Source of the DNA: Nymphaea colorata
Lineage: Eukaryota > Streptophyta > Magnoliopsida > Nymphaeales > Nymphaeaceae
NCBI RefSeq assembly: GCF_008831285.2
Contig: NC_045142.1
Span: 5,711,501-5,775,500 of the forward strand
Length of the DNA: 64,000 nt
Direction of reading: 5' to 3'
Below the pieces are notes generated by a model. That model saw nothing but the letters and a program-made list of their open reading frames with translations. It was not told where the DNA came from and did not search any database. The position numbers and the translations under genes are program-made. Positions 21,431-33,300 of this stretch are shown here, piece by piece (position 1 is the first letter of the stretch; every line of letters begins with the position of its first letter).

Positions 21431-22363
21431 CCATCTCACCTTGACCCTGGTTCTGCCATGTGGGTTTCACCTCACCTTGACCCGGGTTCCACGCGGCCTT
21501 GATGGCTAGAGAAATGGCAAAAAACGCGTGATCAGGACATGGGATGATGGTGAAGAAGTCGGAAGGGGGCTACTGATGTACAAGTTGCAGCACGGCAGGA
21601 GCAGTACTTCGAGACATCAAAAGCAAGCCCTAATATCATAGTAGTCATTGAACAGCCAAGTCGGAATCGGGTTGGGTCTGCCATTATGATATCAAGTTCA
21701 AACTCGAATTCCAACAGTGGAGTCCAATATATATTTTTTAATCCAAACCAAATTCAACTAATGTCATTTTTTTTTCATCTATAAAATCATTTAATAGTTA
21801 CAAAAACTTACTTCATGTTCAAAACTAGCTCCATTATCCATGCTTTTGTCTCCAAGTTCTCTCTCTCTAGATCCACATCAAATTGCTAATATAAAATCAT
21901 GCTTTTGACCTTAGCTTCAAGATATTGTTTGGCAGTTTCAGTGTCATCCTTATAAACTTCCAAAAGATAAGCCTCCTTTTCAGATTACAACAAAAAGCAG
22001 TCCCCTAAATGGAACGCTCCATTTTTTTCAAATGAACCACTTTGTCGCGCGCAATAGGGAAAGCGAAAGAACGCGTTTTGTTTTGGAGGGAAGCCATTAG
22101 TAAGACCACCGCGTCTTGCTTTAAATGGAGCGAAAGCGGCCTCTTTTGGAATTACTGACAAGTGCGAGCTGGAACAAATTTTCTTGTGGACTCCAAATTC
22201 TCAGCCATTTTTTCCAAACTTGAAGATATTGGCCATCTTCCTTCTAAAATGGAGTGTAACATAGCTTTAGCTTGCACATTAAGACTGGGCATTGAGCTAG
22301 CCGGGCCCGATAACAGTTTCGCTTGTGAGCTCATCTCGCCCATAATTGGAGCTCGAGCTGTTC

Positions 22364-22404
<41 letters not shown>

Positions 22405-25040
22405 CGGAGCCAAGATTTTTTACAGGAACGGGCCGGCAGTTCGACCTCTGGACTCGGGTAGGGACCCTATATATATATATATATATATATATAAAAAGAG
22501 AGAGAGAGAGAGAGTAAATAAGTTATCACGTTATACTTCTTTTGTCAACCATTATATCCATCCAACCGGAGGGCAGCCGAAACGTCGTTGTATGTGCAAA
22601 GGCAGCCACAAATGTTGCCGTATGCGCGAGGCACCTCCCCCGCCCAAAACACAAAAAAAAAAAAGTTTGTCAATATATAAGAATTGAGAAAAAAAATTTT
22701 GGGGAAGGAACACTAGTTATAAAATTTTTAATTTTAAGGGGCATTAATATGTAAATGAATAAAATTTTCTTGAAATATCAATATCAAAATAAAAACTTTT
22801 GTGGTTCAATGTGGACAATTGCCGGCACCTGCTTTTGCTCCTCAAATATATACATACATACATAAATATATATATAAATGTATATATACATGTATGTATT
22901 ATAATGATAAAAATTATGGCTCACCAATTATGCATCCAATCATGCAGACTTGCTTAGCCTGAAGAATTTTCCATATATACTCTTCATCTTGCTTAGTAGT
23001 ATTCAACTTTATTTGCTCTTATGATTTAATTTTAAAACATATGGTCAAAAAGAGGCAGCAGTTTAAACATCAGCTCATAAAGTTGCAGCAGCCGAGCGAT
23101 CTGTACATCAATTTTCGGCAACAGTAACGATTTTAGACGATTGTTCAATTCAATAAAGTGTGAAAAGTACAGAGAAAGGAAGAAGATACTCCCCTCTGAA
23201 AGGGTTCCAGAGGAAACGACAAGCTGTCTCTGGGAGTTGGATTGAGACTTGAAAGAGATGGCAATGGAAGCAGAGGTTGGGAAGAGGTAAGATTATCGTG
23301 TCTCATGGTTTTAGAGTCGCTTGCAGAACGAATGAACGACTGCCAACTTTCCATGGAACTGCTACTCTCTCTCTCTCTCTCTCTAAAAAGAAACAAATGT
23401 TTTTTGGATGTGCAGATGATCAGAGCTTACAAACCAACTGTATCAACACATTCAGGAGAAAACTAGAGTTTATTTGTATAATCTAAAGTATTGAAAACCA
23501 TCATTTTTCTCATTACTTAATATTTTCTATATTAACATTCAATAAAGATAGAGATAAATACAGTTCATGTTGTCCATTTTTCCATGAAATGGATCTAGTT
23601 AGCGTTATCATGATTGTCTCTCTCGAATGTTTTTGTAGAAATAGCATGAGAGAGAGAGAAAGAGAGAGAGAGAGAGATCGTAATTGTTTGGTCCTGCCTG
23701 CAAAAGCTGGAAGCAGATCAACCAGAGGTGCTTCATATTTCATCAGTCTTTGAGGTCTATGGTTCTATACCAATCTTCATCAACGTAAACCACACGTCAA
23801 ACTCATCGTCTGCGAATACGACTGAAAAAAAAACGGCCCGAGTCAGAAATTTTTGACAGAAGAGCACTACTGTAGAAACTCTCAATTCTTAAGGGGCACA
23901 AATTAAATAATTGTAAGACATTTATATATAAAAAAAATTTGTTACTGGGTATGAGCCTTTTAAAATACTAAAATTCCAAGGCAAAAATGTCGTCACAGTG
24001 TTAGGGATAAAACACATTGGCAAATAAGGCTTCTTTAACACTATAAGGGTTTAAACTTTGACAACGAGTAAAAAAAAATATTAAAGATTATGATGGATCT
24101 TCAAGAGCTTATAAAGTGAGTCGTAACCAACGAATTGTCTTGATTTTTAACTTTTTTGTGACTGAAATCAAAGATGATAGGAGTTGTTGGTCGGGAGCGG
24201 GTCGCGTTATTATGGCTCCAACTTTCTTAATTTGCTTTGGAGGTACACATCTACAGACCATGTGATCATACACCCAATTAGAGAACTATCCTCTAATCAA
24301 ACACGGCTTAAGGGACGAGGGGTACTAACAAGTACTGGGGTCGACCTTCTACATGGACATATATAATTTTTCAACTTTACTTGTGTATTCTTTTCTTATA
24401 CAAGTAATTTTTTGGAACTGTTGATCTTGTCTTAATAAGTGATCTCCATTTTGTTTCCCCTTTTCTATGGAATAGGGGCATTTGAGTCATTTGGCTTCAG
24501 GTATTGACAAATTTGTTTGAATTAATTAAATTTATCTATACAAAGGGGAACACAACACTTGGGTAGTCCACTTGAGTAGTTAAACTTATCTTGATCTGCC
24601 AGGAACCACACTAGGAATGAACAACCAGCCCGTCTTGAGCTTGACTCGTTTAAGCTTTTGTTACTTGATTTATATATATATATATAATTTTAAATGAAAA
24701 AAACCACAAAAATGGTGTTAAATTCATCAAAAATTACCAACATGCCTTTGAATACTAACAAACGAAGAATAGATGAACTAAGCCAAGCTGGTGTAATTCA
24801 ACTTAACTCATTTATAACTCGAGTTTTAACCTAAGCTTTGAGCTGGAGTCAAGCTTACACGGGTAAGTTCGAGTCAAGCCAAAGTTGATCCGATTGGTTG
24901 TACTTTCTTAAACCACATCCAGTCTTGGGGTTTACCCTGATAGAAGAGTAACAAAACATCAAACCTGTTTGAGGTAGGAAAAAATATCACTTTCTATCAG
25001 CCCCACCTCTTTGACCAAATAAAAATTAAAAACTGCACCA
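21430..25040. other. Intergenic DNA, microsatellites and transposon pieces
   Basis: (TA)n tracts lie at about 22366-22402 and 22469-22495, followed by (GA)n, and between them is an hAT-family end ('ggcggagccaagatttttt'). (CT)n occurs near 23366 and (GA)n near 23649-23676. At 24611-24890 a 'ctaggaatgaac...gagcttgactcg' segment belongs to the GAGCTCGA transposon-end family seen at 62774-63261. The frame at 23145-23396 (minus) is Ser/Pro/Leu-rich and I do not call it. Confidence 0.45.
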
Positions 25041-25048
25041 GTTGGGCC

Positions 25049-25055
25049 TATAAAA
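25049..25055 (+). promoter_or_regulatory. TATA box of the proline-rich protein gene
   Basis: TATAAAA in the context 'gggcctataaaaggag', 74 bp before the ATG at 25123. It is the best-formed TATA box in the window and would place transcription start near 25080. The assignment rests on sequence and position only. Confidence 0.75.
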
Positions 25056-25122
25056 GGAGTCGTGTGCTTATCCCACATCATATTCTGAGCTCCTCTTTGG
25101 ATTCCTACTATCTTCTCTTGCC

Positions 25123-25977
25123 ATGGGAAAGCTTGAGCTAATTAGTCTTCTAGTTGTGATCCTCTTCCACAGTAGAGCAACTGTTGCCTGCCCAGTATGC
25201 AACCTCCCACCATTGCCTCCTAAGCAACCTCCCAGGCTCTGGAGTCCACCACCACCCTCCCCACCATTGCTACCGCCACCGCCGCCACCATCGCCACCAC
25301 CGCCATCACCATCCCCTCCTCCACCCTATGTTGAGCCACCTCCTAAGGTCACTCCATGCCCACCACCACCGCCAGTATATGTGCCGCCACCTGTTCCGAA
25401 GCTCTCACCGCCGCCGCCGCCACCGGTTCCAAAGCAGTCACCACCCCCACCGCCAGTGTATGTGCCGCCACCAGTTCCAAAGCAATCACCACCCCCACCA
25501 ACAGTGTATGTGCCGCCATCGGTTCCAAAGAAATCACCACCACCACCTCCAGTGTATGTGCCGCCACCAGTTCCAAAGCTGTCACCACCACCACCACCTG
25601 TGCCAAAGCTATCACCACCACCACCACCACCACCATATGTTGTGCCCAATCCGCCTCCTAGTAGCACGCCATGTCCTCCCCCACCTCCAGCCATGGTGCC
25701 GAGCCCGCCAACAGGCCAGACATGCCCCATCGATGCGCTAGAGTTGGGTGCATGTGTGGACCTGCTGGGCGGGCTGGTGCACATAGGGCTGGGCAATGAG
25801 ATAAAGGAGACCTGCTGCCCTGTGCTGGAAGGGCTGGCAGACCTGGACGCAGCGGTCTGCCTCTGCACCGCCATTAAAATGGAGCTCCTGAATATCAGCC
25901 TCATCCTCCCTGTGGCACTCGATGTACTTGTCACCTGTGGGAAGAACCCACCCGCCGATTACCAGTGCCCCGCCTGA
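25123..25977 (+). CDS. Hybrid proline-rich protein with LTP-like eight-cysteine domain
   Basis: A single-exon gene of 284 residues with the start in a good context (tcttgccATGGGA). Residues 1 to about 22 are a signal peptide ending before ACPVC. Residues about 27-200 are a proline-rich wall-protein region of repeats built on VYVPPPVPKQSPPPP, with Ser-Pro and Pro-Pro runs. Residues 201-282 form the eight-cysteine module: C-PIDALELGA-C, then ETCCPVL, VCLCTAI, VLVTC and QCPA. This is the C-x-C-x-CC-x-CxC-x-C-x-C layout of lipid-transfer-like domains. Such hybrid proline-rich proteins sit at the interface of cell wall and plasma membrane and are often tied to development or stress. The exact role here is unknown. 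The proline repeat is a near-tandem codon repeat and its length probably varies between individuals. Confidence 0.93.
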   Translation: MGKLELISLLVVILFHSRATVACPVCNLPPLPPKQPPRLWSPPPPSPPLLPPPPPPSPPPPSPSPPPPYVEPPPKVTPCPPPPPVYVPPPVPKLSPPPPPPVPKQSPPPPPVYVPPPVPKQSPPPPTVYVPPSVPKKSPPPPPVYVPPPVPKLSPPPPPVPKLSPPPPPPPYVVPNPPPSSTPCPPPPPAMVPSPPTGQTCPIDALELGACVDLLGGLVHIGLGNEIKETCCPVLEGLADLDAAVCLCTAIKMELLNISLILPVALDVLVTCGKNPPADYQCPA

Positions 25978-26824
25978 TGAACTGCTGTAAGTAAGCAAAT
26001 CTCAGTTGGATTAGTCCAAAATTTAGCTTTGTATTGATTGGTTTGGGGAGCATAATGAAGTTTCATAAGCACTAAAAAATTCAAGCTTCTTAAGAAAGTG
26101 AACCAAACAATTCAAGAGCAGATTTAGAATTTCTCAACATTTCTAGATTTCAGAATCACATTTATACTCGAATAAACTGATTCACCAATACATTTGTCCC
26201 AAGTTTTCAATAGGAGGACGAAAATTTTCAAGTATAAATGGACAGAGTACGGTCGCAATACTTTCTTCTGTCTAATTTAACCATGTATGTTTTGTTTTTT
26301 ATTTTAATCTCATTACTTATTCTGCTACCTTTCAAGAAACTTTTGTGAAATAATATCACCTTTTTTTTTTTTTTACTCATCTTCAGATTTTCAAAAAGTT
26401 AAACCCAAAATGCTAGTACAACCTGAGGACTTCCGGCCGGAGCTGTCAACATGGGCCTCACATGTGCTACGCATACAACGTGTTGAGAAACTAAGCATTT
26501 TTAGTTTATTAAATAATTTCACATTTTTGTTAATCTCTTTTGTTTATTAAAATTTAACATATTTATTAATATTTTTTTTTTTGTATGAAAAAAGCAGCTG
26601 GTATAACATGGATATGATGTTGATAACACCGGTCGTCACGGCAAACTCGTGGGCCTTAGAAAATTCCAACTTTAGAAAATTCCAACTTCACTGTTTTTGC
26701 GTGGGCCAATAAAGTAGCGAGTGAGTTACAAAAGAAGCCCGTCAATTGCTAGTTGAAGCAATCTTCTGTGAGAAAGCTTATGACGTTTATGCATCTTTGG
26801 TCCAAGGAGGTCATACGTTTATGA
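25978..26824. other. 3' flank of the proline-rich protein and intergenic DNA
   Basis: No gene seen. A short direct repeat of 'aaaattccaacttta' lies at about 26658-26690. T-rich tracts are present. I see no perfect AATAAA close to the stop codon. Confidence 0.4.
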
Positions 26825-26965
26825 TATTTCGATAATTTGTTAAAAAATGTCTTGTATAGTTTTTTTTTACTTTTTTTTTTTCATTTTCAATTTTGTTTTT
26901 ACAAAAAGTTTTCTTTTACAATGTGAACTAAGGGTAATTTAATCATTAACCATACTGGCGCATAT
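26825..26965 (+). repeat. Dispersed repeat family, copy 2 of 3
   Basis: The same word order as 15870-15995, continuing into 'accatactggcgcatata'. 29240-29400 also ends in 'catattgg...ggcgcatata'. The common right end suggests a real element boundary. Confidence 0.65.
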
Positions 26966-27069
26966 ACCAGGTTCGTATGTTCGGACCCAATACATGTCCT
27001 ACTACATTTTGTTGAGACACACGTCTTGTTGGTGGATCAACTAGAAATTTTAGGTTAAAAGGGGCATTA

Positions 27070-27206
27070 TTTCAAAAAAAAAATTCGGAAACTTTGATAT
27101 ATATAAATATGCAAATAATTGGTGGCACCCATATAAAAGGTAATGAAAATTTGTGAGGCTTGTGTATGCAACTGCCCATACCCGCCACCATGTATCTCCG
27201 TTACTG
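27070..27206. repeat. Truncated hAT-type MITE related to 20225-20394
   Basis: 'aaaaggggcatta', 'tttgtgaggcttgtg', 'gcaactgcccatacc' and the right end 'ccaccatgtatctccgttactg' match the 20225-20394 element in order. The left terminus is missing, so this is a partial copy. Confidence 0.55.
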
Positions 27207-27474
27207 TCCCATCCCTCCGAGGTTCTTAAGGCTGCGTCGAAGCTTGGTCGTGAAGGTACAATAGTATCTTCTAGCTCAACTACGGCGGTTCACACAGTGG
27301 GGTTGCCAAAAGGGGTCGGCAGCGGCCATAACTCCCGGTCAATTTTTGAAAATTTAAAATTTCCTACTTACTTCTTTAAAATAATTATAGTTTGGCTCCT
27401 GTACAAACCCTAAAACCTGTAGGTTGACCCTTTGCTTAAAACAAATTCTGTCGCCAACACTTGGTTCACACAAT

Positions 27475-27575
27475 AACATTTCGAGTATGACATCCATAAG
27501 AATCGAACTGACAACATGCCGCTTACACAATCGGGAGCCCAACCAGCTAACTATGCCCTTGGAGGAAAGTTTTGG
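27475..27575 (-). repeat. tRNA-derived SINE head
   Basis: The minus strand reads 'catagttagctggttggg' (A-box-like) and, about 35 nt later, 'cagttcgattct' (B box, GTTCGATTC intact). The spacing fits an internal pol III promoter. The flanks cannot form an acceptor stem, so this is a SINE-type element and not a functional tRNA. The minus-strand ORF at 27354-27659 is a by-product. Confidence 0.55.
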
Positions 27576-27659
27576 GACATTGGACAAAAGCAACCATGGA
27601 CCATAGATACGACAGGTTAAACGACAACAGCCAACTCTCCCACACCTTGAAAATATCAT

Positions 27660-28185
27660 TACTTATAAAATGAAAAAATCTCCAAAAGATTTATCTCAAT
27701 TTTGCTGAGAACATGATATGGGCATTCGTGGTTCCGATTTACTGATGAAGTACAGGGATTTTGTCGGTGCAGGAAGAACGGCAAGGGAAAATCGAGTGAT
27801 ATGGAGTTGGAAAACCAACACAAATTGCAGATAAAAGTCGGATTTATGTGCACCACTCTCTTAGTTTAATCTGAAGATATCTTAGTTGGGTGAGAATTGT
27901 ATGAAATAAGGCGTTGCAATGTATTGAAGTTCCCCATCTTCAATAGTAATACTTGTATCCTTTTTATGATCATATTGGGTTGCATTAGAATTTGCATCAG
28001 CAGATAATTTGACAGAATGAAATACTATGTGTGTGTGCGTGTGTGTATTTTTCATTTGGGCAATATCTATAGTTGTCTGACTAGTTCAATCAAATTTCAT
28101 GAGTCCAACTTTCAGATCTGTTTTCACTTTTATGGATGAGTTGAGACGACTCAAGTCTACATAATAAAAAAGTCATCGCCAGAAA
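27660..28185. other. Intergenic DNA, no gene seen
   Basis: AT-rich with a short (GT)n tract near 28029-28047. The frame at 27659-27856 (minus) is unsupported. Confidence 0.4.
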
Positions 28186-28189
28186 TCTT

Positions 28190-29040
28190 CTGATATATAT
28201 ATATATAGAAAGAGAGAGAGAGAGAGAGAGAGAAATTAGAAAAAACCAGGCCCTTAGGTCAGGGATTAAAAACTAAACTCTTGAATTTTCATGTCTAAAA
28301 AAGTTTGTAATTTTTTGCAATCTAACTTTACTGATATGATCTTAAGCATAGGTTGATACAAAAACATATATTAAGTTGATCATTTGTTAGATTTTAGTAG
28401 GATTTTTATAATAGGAAAAGAAATGAATGACTTCCATAGCATCAACATTTTGATAATAAGAAGTCCACATTTTTAGGAAAAACAACTTGAATCAAAGCAT
28501 GTTTTACATGAAAATAGTTTTTATAAACATAAAAATGTTTATATTTTTTAAAAAATAATTTTTTAAGAAAATATTAGTCGGCCTGGCTTTTATCCCTAAC
28601 ATAAGCATCTGGGCTTTACCAATTTCTGATATATATATATAAAGAGAGAGAGGGAGAGATCTTGAAAATATGGTAGCTGTGTCAGACCCTTAGGTGATAT
28701 TATGTTAGGTCAAAAACTAGACCTCTTAAATTTCTTTTCTAAAATTATTTTAAACAATATATGAACATTCTAATGTATTTGTAAATACTCTTTGAATACA
28801 AAATATGTCTTTGTTCAAGTTATTTTTAAGAAAAAAAAATTGATTTTTGCACTTTTAAAACTTCGATACCCTAAGAGGCATCCATTTTTTTTATTATTAC
28901 ATAAACATGTTAAGCGTAAGAATGACTTAGTGCATGATTTTCATCAAAACATTCTTAAGATCATATTTATACAGTTAAATTGTAAAAAAAAGGGTGTTTT
29001 AGTAATCAGTGGTCTGGTTTTTGTGCCAGGCTTAGTGGTG
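28190..29040 (+). repeat. Two tandem copies of a (TA)n(GA)n-headed element
   Basis: Each copy opens 'tctgatatatatata' followed by GA repeats (28190 and 28627). Each then has 'ggcccttaggt' or 'gacccttaggt', 'aaaaactaa/gac' and 'cttgaattt/cttaaattt', and ends in a 'ggcctggctttt' or 'ggtctggttttt' region. The offset is about 437 bp and divergence is substantial. The microsatellite looks like a fixed part of the element. Confidence 0.6.
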
Positions 29041-29239
29041 TCCGATTTACCTATCTGTCCCTTCTCTTTTCCTCCCTTTTCTTCCTTAACCATCAATGTG
29101 GAAAAAAAATAAAAAGCTGTGAAGGTTTCTTTACAAGTCTAACACCTAAAGGTATGACACCTAGTGAGAGACAGAGAATATAAACTTGCAAGGAGCCATG
29201 AGAGAAAGTTGTACTCAATAAAGGAGAAAAAGTCATTTT

Positions 29240-29400
29240 GATAATTTATCTAAAAAGTCCTTCATAGTCTTTTTATTTTTTTTTTCCTTTTTAATTTTGT
29301 TTTTACAAAAAAAAGTTTTTTTTAGTGTGAATTAAAAATATTTAGTCATTAACCATATTGGAACACAAAAATTCATGCAACATTATGGCGCATATAACTA
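29240..29400 (+). repeat. Dispersed repeat family, copy 3 of 3
   Basis: 'gtcattttgataattt', 'catagtctttttatttttt', 'gtttttacaaaaaaaagt', 'agtgtgaatta', 'agtcattaaccatattgg'. It aligns with copies at 15870 and 26825. Confidence 0.65.
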
Positions 29401-30930
29401 TGTTCGAGGTGCCACAGCTGATTTTTTTTTTCAAGATTGATGGTTAAGAAAAAAGAAGAAAAGGGGGGCAGATATATATATATACTTTTGTATCTATAAA
29501 CTATAATAACTTGGTAGCTATGAACTGTAATAACTTGGTATGAACGTGCTTTCCAAATTAAAGTATTCCAATGCATAAACTAGTAAAAGAAAAAGATGAA
29601 ATTGGAGTCTCAACGCATCATGTTCATGAGGCTAAACCAGTTACTCCAAATTTCACGTACCCATCTTGGATTGTATGACCGACGACCCGGAAAACTCAAT
29701 TACTTCCCTAATGATCAAAGGAAAAATAAAACTGAAACATAAATAATAAAAAAAAAAACGAAACATTTACTGACGGTAGAGAAACGTCAGTAAAAATATC
29801 AGTCTTGTATAGATAGTTCAATGAAAAACAAGTAAAAACCGGCAATTACTAGTAGGATCTCCTTTGAGCTAGATTTGATTATGATAAGGGGACTTCTACA
29901 ACCCTCTCCCTTCTACAATTACACTTTCCTGTTGCTAAGCAAAGCAGCATTCATCAGACTCCAACATGTTTTAGCCTTTTCTTTCTCTTCTTTCTAATTG
30001 ATGTGCAAGTTAGAGCTAGACTGACTCTATCCCCTCGATTCGCAACAAGAAAAGGTTTTATCAACACATGAAAAACGTCGGTAAAACAAGCAAAAAATCG
30101 ATACATGTTTTCCGCATTCTAGATCTTAAAGTTATCGAGCCGAGCCGAGCCGAACCGACACCTCAATTTTACCATGCTTAGTTTGCGCACCGACGATCCA
30201 AGGGCAAAATTGCTTGCATTACATGTGATGTAGATTTTTTCCATCTTGAGATGTAGAAAGCTAGTTTTCTGTCACTTCTCTTGTGGGCCAAGATGCACAC
30301 ACCAGTCCTTGGTGATCTTGTTTGTGGTTTGGGTGGCGCCCTCACTGGGTGGTCGCAATCAGCCAGCCCATAAGTGTGACCCATGGCACATGCATTTGCA
30401 CTACAAGCCAACTTAGAATGCTGCAAGAGAAAAGTTTAAAGTTCAATGTTCAAGTCCTTTGGACGTACGCACCTGCCAACCTAACGCGGTATATGGTTTT
30501 TTAAATATCAATCAACTCTATGTCAGTCACCATATGAATAAAAAAATATTAAAGTTACAGTTTATTATTTCAATGTGAAAAGAATGATATAAAATGAGCA
30601 ACACCAAGTGGGTTGAATGATGGTTTGGAATTTTAGTTCAAGAATGAAAACTCCTCTTCAAATTGGAATTGAATCCAAATTAGAGGTTTAAGTTTCTTAA
30701 TTCGAAAAACAAAGTACTTGGTTTGTTTAATAATTCTAATTTCTTAAAAATTAGCAATTTGGTTTCAGGTATACCAAACGCCCCCCAACAGAAATCACTA
30801 AGAAAATATGATAATACGATGTCCATCGCTTTAGCACTGTAGTAAAAAATATGCATTCTTAAGGGATTACTGCAAAATTGAAGCAAATTCATGAAACAAT
30901 AGAACTAGGTGTTCATGGATCAACCCAACT
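29401..30930. other. Intergenic DNA, no gene seen
   Basis: AT-rich with a few short stretches of normal composition. 'cgagccgagccgagccgaac' at about 30138-30157 is a short degenerate repeat. The frames at 30178-30426 and 30322-30504 overlap on opposite strands and match nothing I know. Confidence 0.4.
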
Positions 30931-30933
30931 CAT

Positions 30934-31004
30934 AAAGTATTTTATTTAACAAGCCAAAGAAGCTTGAAAAGTATTTTATTTAACAAGCCAAAGAAGCTTG
31001 AAAA
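30934..31004 (+). repeat. 34-bp tandem duplication
   Basis: Two adjacent copies of a unit containing 'gtattttatttaacaagcc' and 'aaagaagcttgaa', essentially identical. This suggests a recent slippage or repair event. Confidence 0.85.
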
Positions 31005-31581
31005 TAGTAACAATTTGTTACTTTTCATTTTTCTGCTCACTGACTCTAAGCTTTCTCACCTAGCTAGGCACCAGCTCGAGGCCTAAGTAGCTAGCCAAAT
31101 GAATCTTTTGTTTTCTTGTATTTTGCTTTTACAGAAGATTTTCTTTTTAACCTTTTCTATGCTAGAAAACAGCTTTATGAACTCAAAGTTTCGTTTGTAT
31201 TATCAAAAACCCAATATCCACCTTACAGATTTCTTACATGGATTTTAGTGAACATATGTCTGATAAATTATCTACAGTGCCAATGATTTCATAGAACGGC
31301 CACTTGACCGATGGCTTCATATGTGATTCTATCACCAACTGCTTCACTCTCACACACACGGTCTGATGCATTATTACGAAAGACCGAGGATTTCTCCATC
31401 CAAACCCGGAGGAAGAAATCCACAAATTCTCTCTCTCTCTCTGTGTGTAATCCTCTAGTCATTCAGATATGCATCTAATCACAATCACTCAATAGAATGC
31501 ATCGGGTGAATGTAATTAAATACACTAATATGATATGAGAGGACGGAGGATTATCTGTCCAATCATAACTACTCAATAGAT

Positions 31582-31584
<3 letters not shown>

Positions 31585-31640
<56 letters not shown>
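31585..31640 (+). repeat. Long (AT)n microsatellite
   Basis: About 28 uninterrupted AT units. This is the longest pure dinucleotide run in the window. Other notable ones are 11769-11812, 15993-16022 and 22366-22402. Confidence 0.9.
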
Positions 31641-31642
<2 letters not shown>

Positions 31643-32100
31643 TATTATACAACACCATTCTTAATGGAGTTTATGATTTCAAAAGCTGAATTCAAATTAG
31701 CCTGACACTCAACCTCTCTTATATTTGAGAGAGTTCCCTAGAATAGCCATGAGCCAAGAGAACTGATAGTAAGGCATCAAGGTCTTGAGCACGCATGAGT
31801 GTGTTTAACTTGGCCGCATGTCTGAGTATGGTAAAACGTTTGCTGTTAGCTAATTAAAATAATGTATTTTTGTATTACATATAGGGAGGGGATACCTCAA
31901 AGAGGCCAAAGCCCCTTCTTTTTTTCTCTTGTTCTTGGGGTCCATGGCTGTTGCAGGACCTAAATGAAAAGTGGGACACCCGTCAACAAAAGTATCATAT
32001 ATCTACCATTTACAATCAAGCAGAGTAGCTTCCACATAAATCTAACTAATAACAGACTTATACTGGCTCGCTGATCCGACCAGCTATGCTATGTCCCTCA

Positions 32101-32204
32101 AGATTTTTTAGACCACACAACGATCAATCCTAGTTTCCTTTTAGTCTATGAAAGATTTTTTAAACCACACAACGATCAAGCCTAGTTTCCTTTTAGTCTA
32201 TGGA
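32101..32204 (+). repeat. 52-bp tandem duplication
   Basis: Units at 32101-32152 and 32153-32204, both 'agatttttta(g/a)accac' to 'ttttagtctatg', differ at only a few positions. Confidence 0.85.
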
Positions 32205-32441
32205 TGTCTTCATTGGTTTCTTGTATGATTAGAATGTGATCTAACTAGTTTACCTTCACTGTACTTATGTACATGCAGTTTTATCCTTCTTCCTCACTCA
32301 CACTCATGTATTCCCTACTAACATGATGCTAAGAATGCACAAAATTTGAAGTTGATTCGTCCCCACTTCATAGAAATAAATGAAATAACGTCATTGCCCC
32401 GTCCATGTGCCGCACTATCCAGCACTTGTTGGCTTTGCTTG

Positions 32442-32791
32442 TAGGGATGTCAATATATCCAATTTGGATCGGATATAGGATTGAACCATTTCAAAATAAT
32501 CATATAAAAAAAAACAATATTTTATTAATAACTCAGATGGACTTCGGATTTAAGAAATGACATTTGACCAGTTTCATTGGATTTGGATTAGATTTAGTTT
32601 TGAATCAATATGTTATGTCCAAGGATCTTACATTTTGAAAATCAGCCAGATTCGTGAAATATGATTTTGGATTTGGGTTTAGATATGACTTTCTTTGTTC
32701 ATATATGAATCCAAATATGAATCTAAAAAAAAAAAAAAAAGGATATGATTAAGGGTATATCCGATTTGAATATAATCGGTTAACATCCCTA
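32442..32791. mobile_element. TAGGGATG-ended MITE (hAT type), 350 bp
   Basis: The ends are TAGGGATGTCAAT and, inverted, TAGGGATGTTAAC. Flanks are tttgcttg (32434-32441) and cttgcttg (32792-32799), seven of eight identical. The interior is made of 'ggatttggatt' and 'atatgaatccaaat' words. Degraded relatives occur at 1-420, 51053-51435, 52193-52330 and 62360-62565, making this one of the commonest families here. Confidence 0.75.
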
Positions 32792-33125
32792 CTTGCTTGT
32801 CTCGATTAATGTCCTAGTTTACTATTCTAGCATTGTTCGTTGAATCAATGACCTCTTAGGATTTTAACTATGCAACCTTTCATTCTATCAAAATTTTAGA
32901 AACATTGTTCTTCACATGCCCACAAGCAAGTTCAGATTTTCTCTTCATATATCCTCCTTTCTTCATGGCCTTGGAAGGCCCAGTTGAGAAAACAATGACC
33001 TAATCTTCCTTCCTAGAGGCAATTGGCCAAAAGAAGTCTTACTTCATAGTAGTATATGTACTCTTATTTTATCTTGTTGTGCATTTTATTATTGCTATGT
33101 ATTTAGAACTAAGGCCATTTCATGC

Positions 33126-33300
33126 ATAAACAGAGGTAGAGCCAGGATTTTCTTTAAGGACGGGCCGACAGTCCAACCTTTGGATCTGGGTATGGACAAA
33201 TTGAATTCGAATCCAAAAAATACATGGCAATTAAAAATTTATATTTTTTTCAATGTAATTTTTTTTTTTCCGTTGACCAGGGTGGGGCCATGACCTAAAT
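33126..33300 (+). repeat. Best copy of the recurrent CAGnGG(C/T)(G/A)GAGCCA family
   Basis: It opens 'cagaggtagagccaggattt', then 'gggccgacagtccaac', 'ggatctgggta', 'ttgaattcgaatcc' and a T-rich centre, and closes 'gaccagggtggggccatgac'. The outer right terminus is missing. The other copies are at 1170-1336, 4250-4400, 4566-4675 and 22403-22470. Confidence 0.6.

Noticed and set aside
25326-25934. Long glycine-rich minus-strand frame (202 codons)
   Set aside because: It is the antisense image of the proline-rich repeat of the 25123-25977 gene, where CCA/CCG codons read as GGT/GGC on the other strand.
27475-27575. Functional tRNA gene
   Set aside because: A- and B-box words are present but acceptor and anticodon stems do not pair.
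31585-31640. Centromeric or telomeric array
   Set aside because: A simple AT microsatellite. No TTTAGGG units and no satellite-length period were seen.
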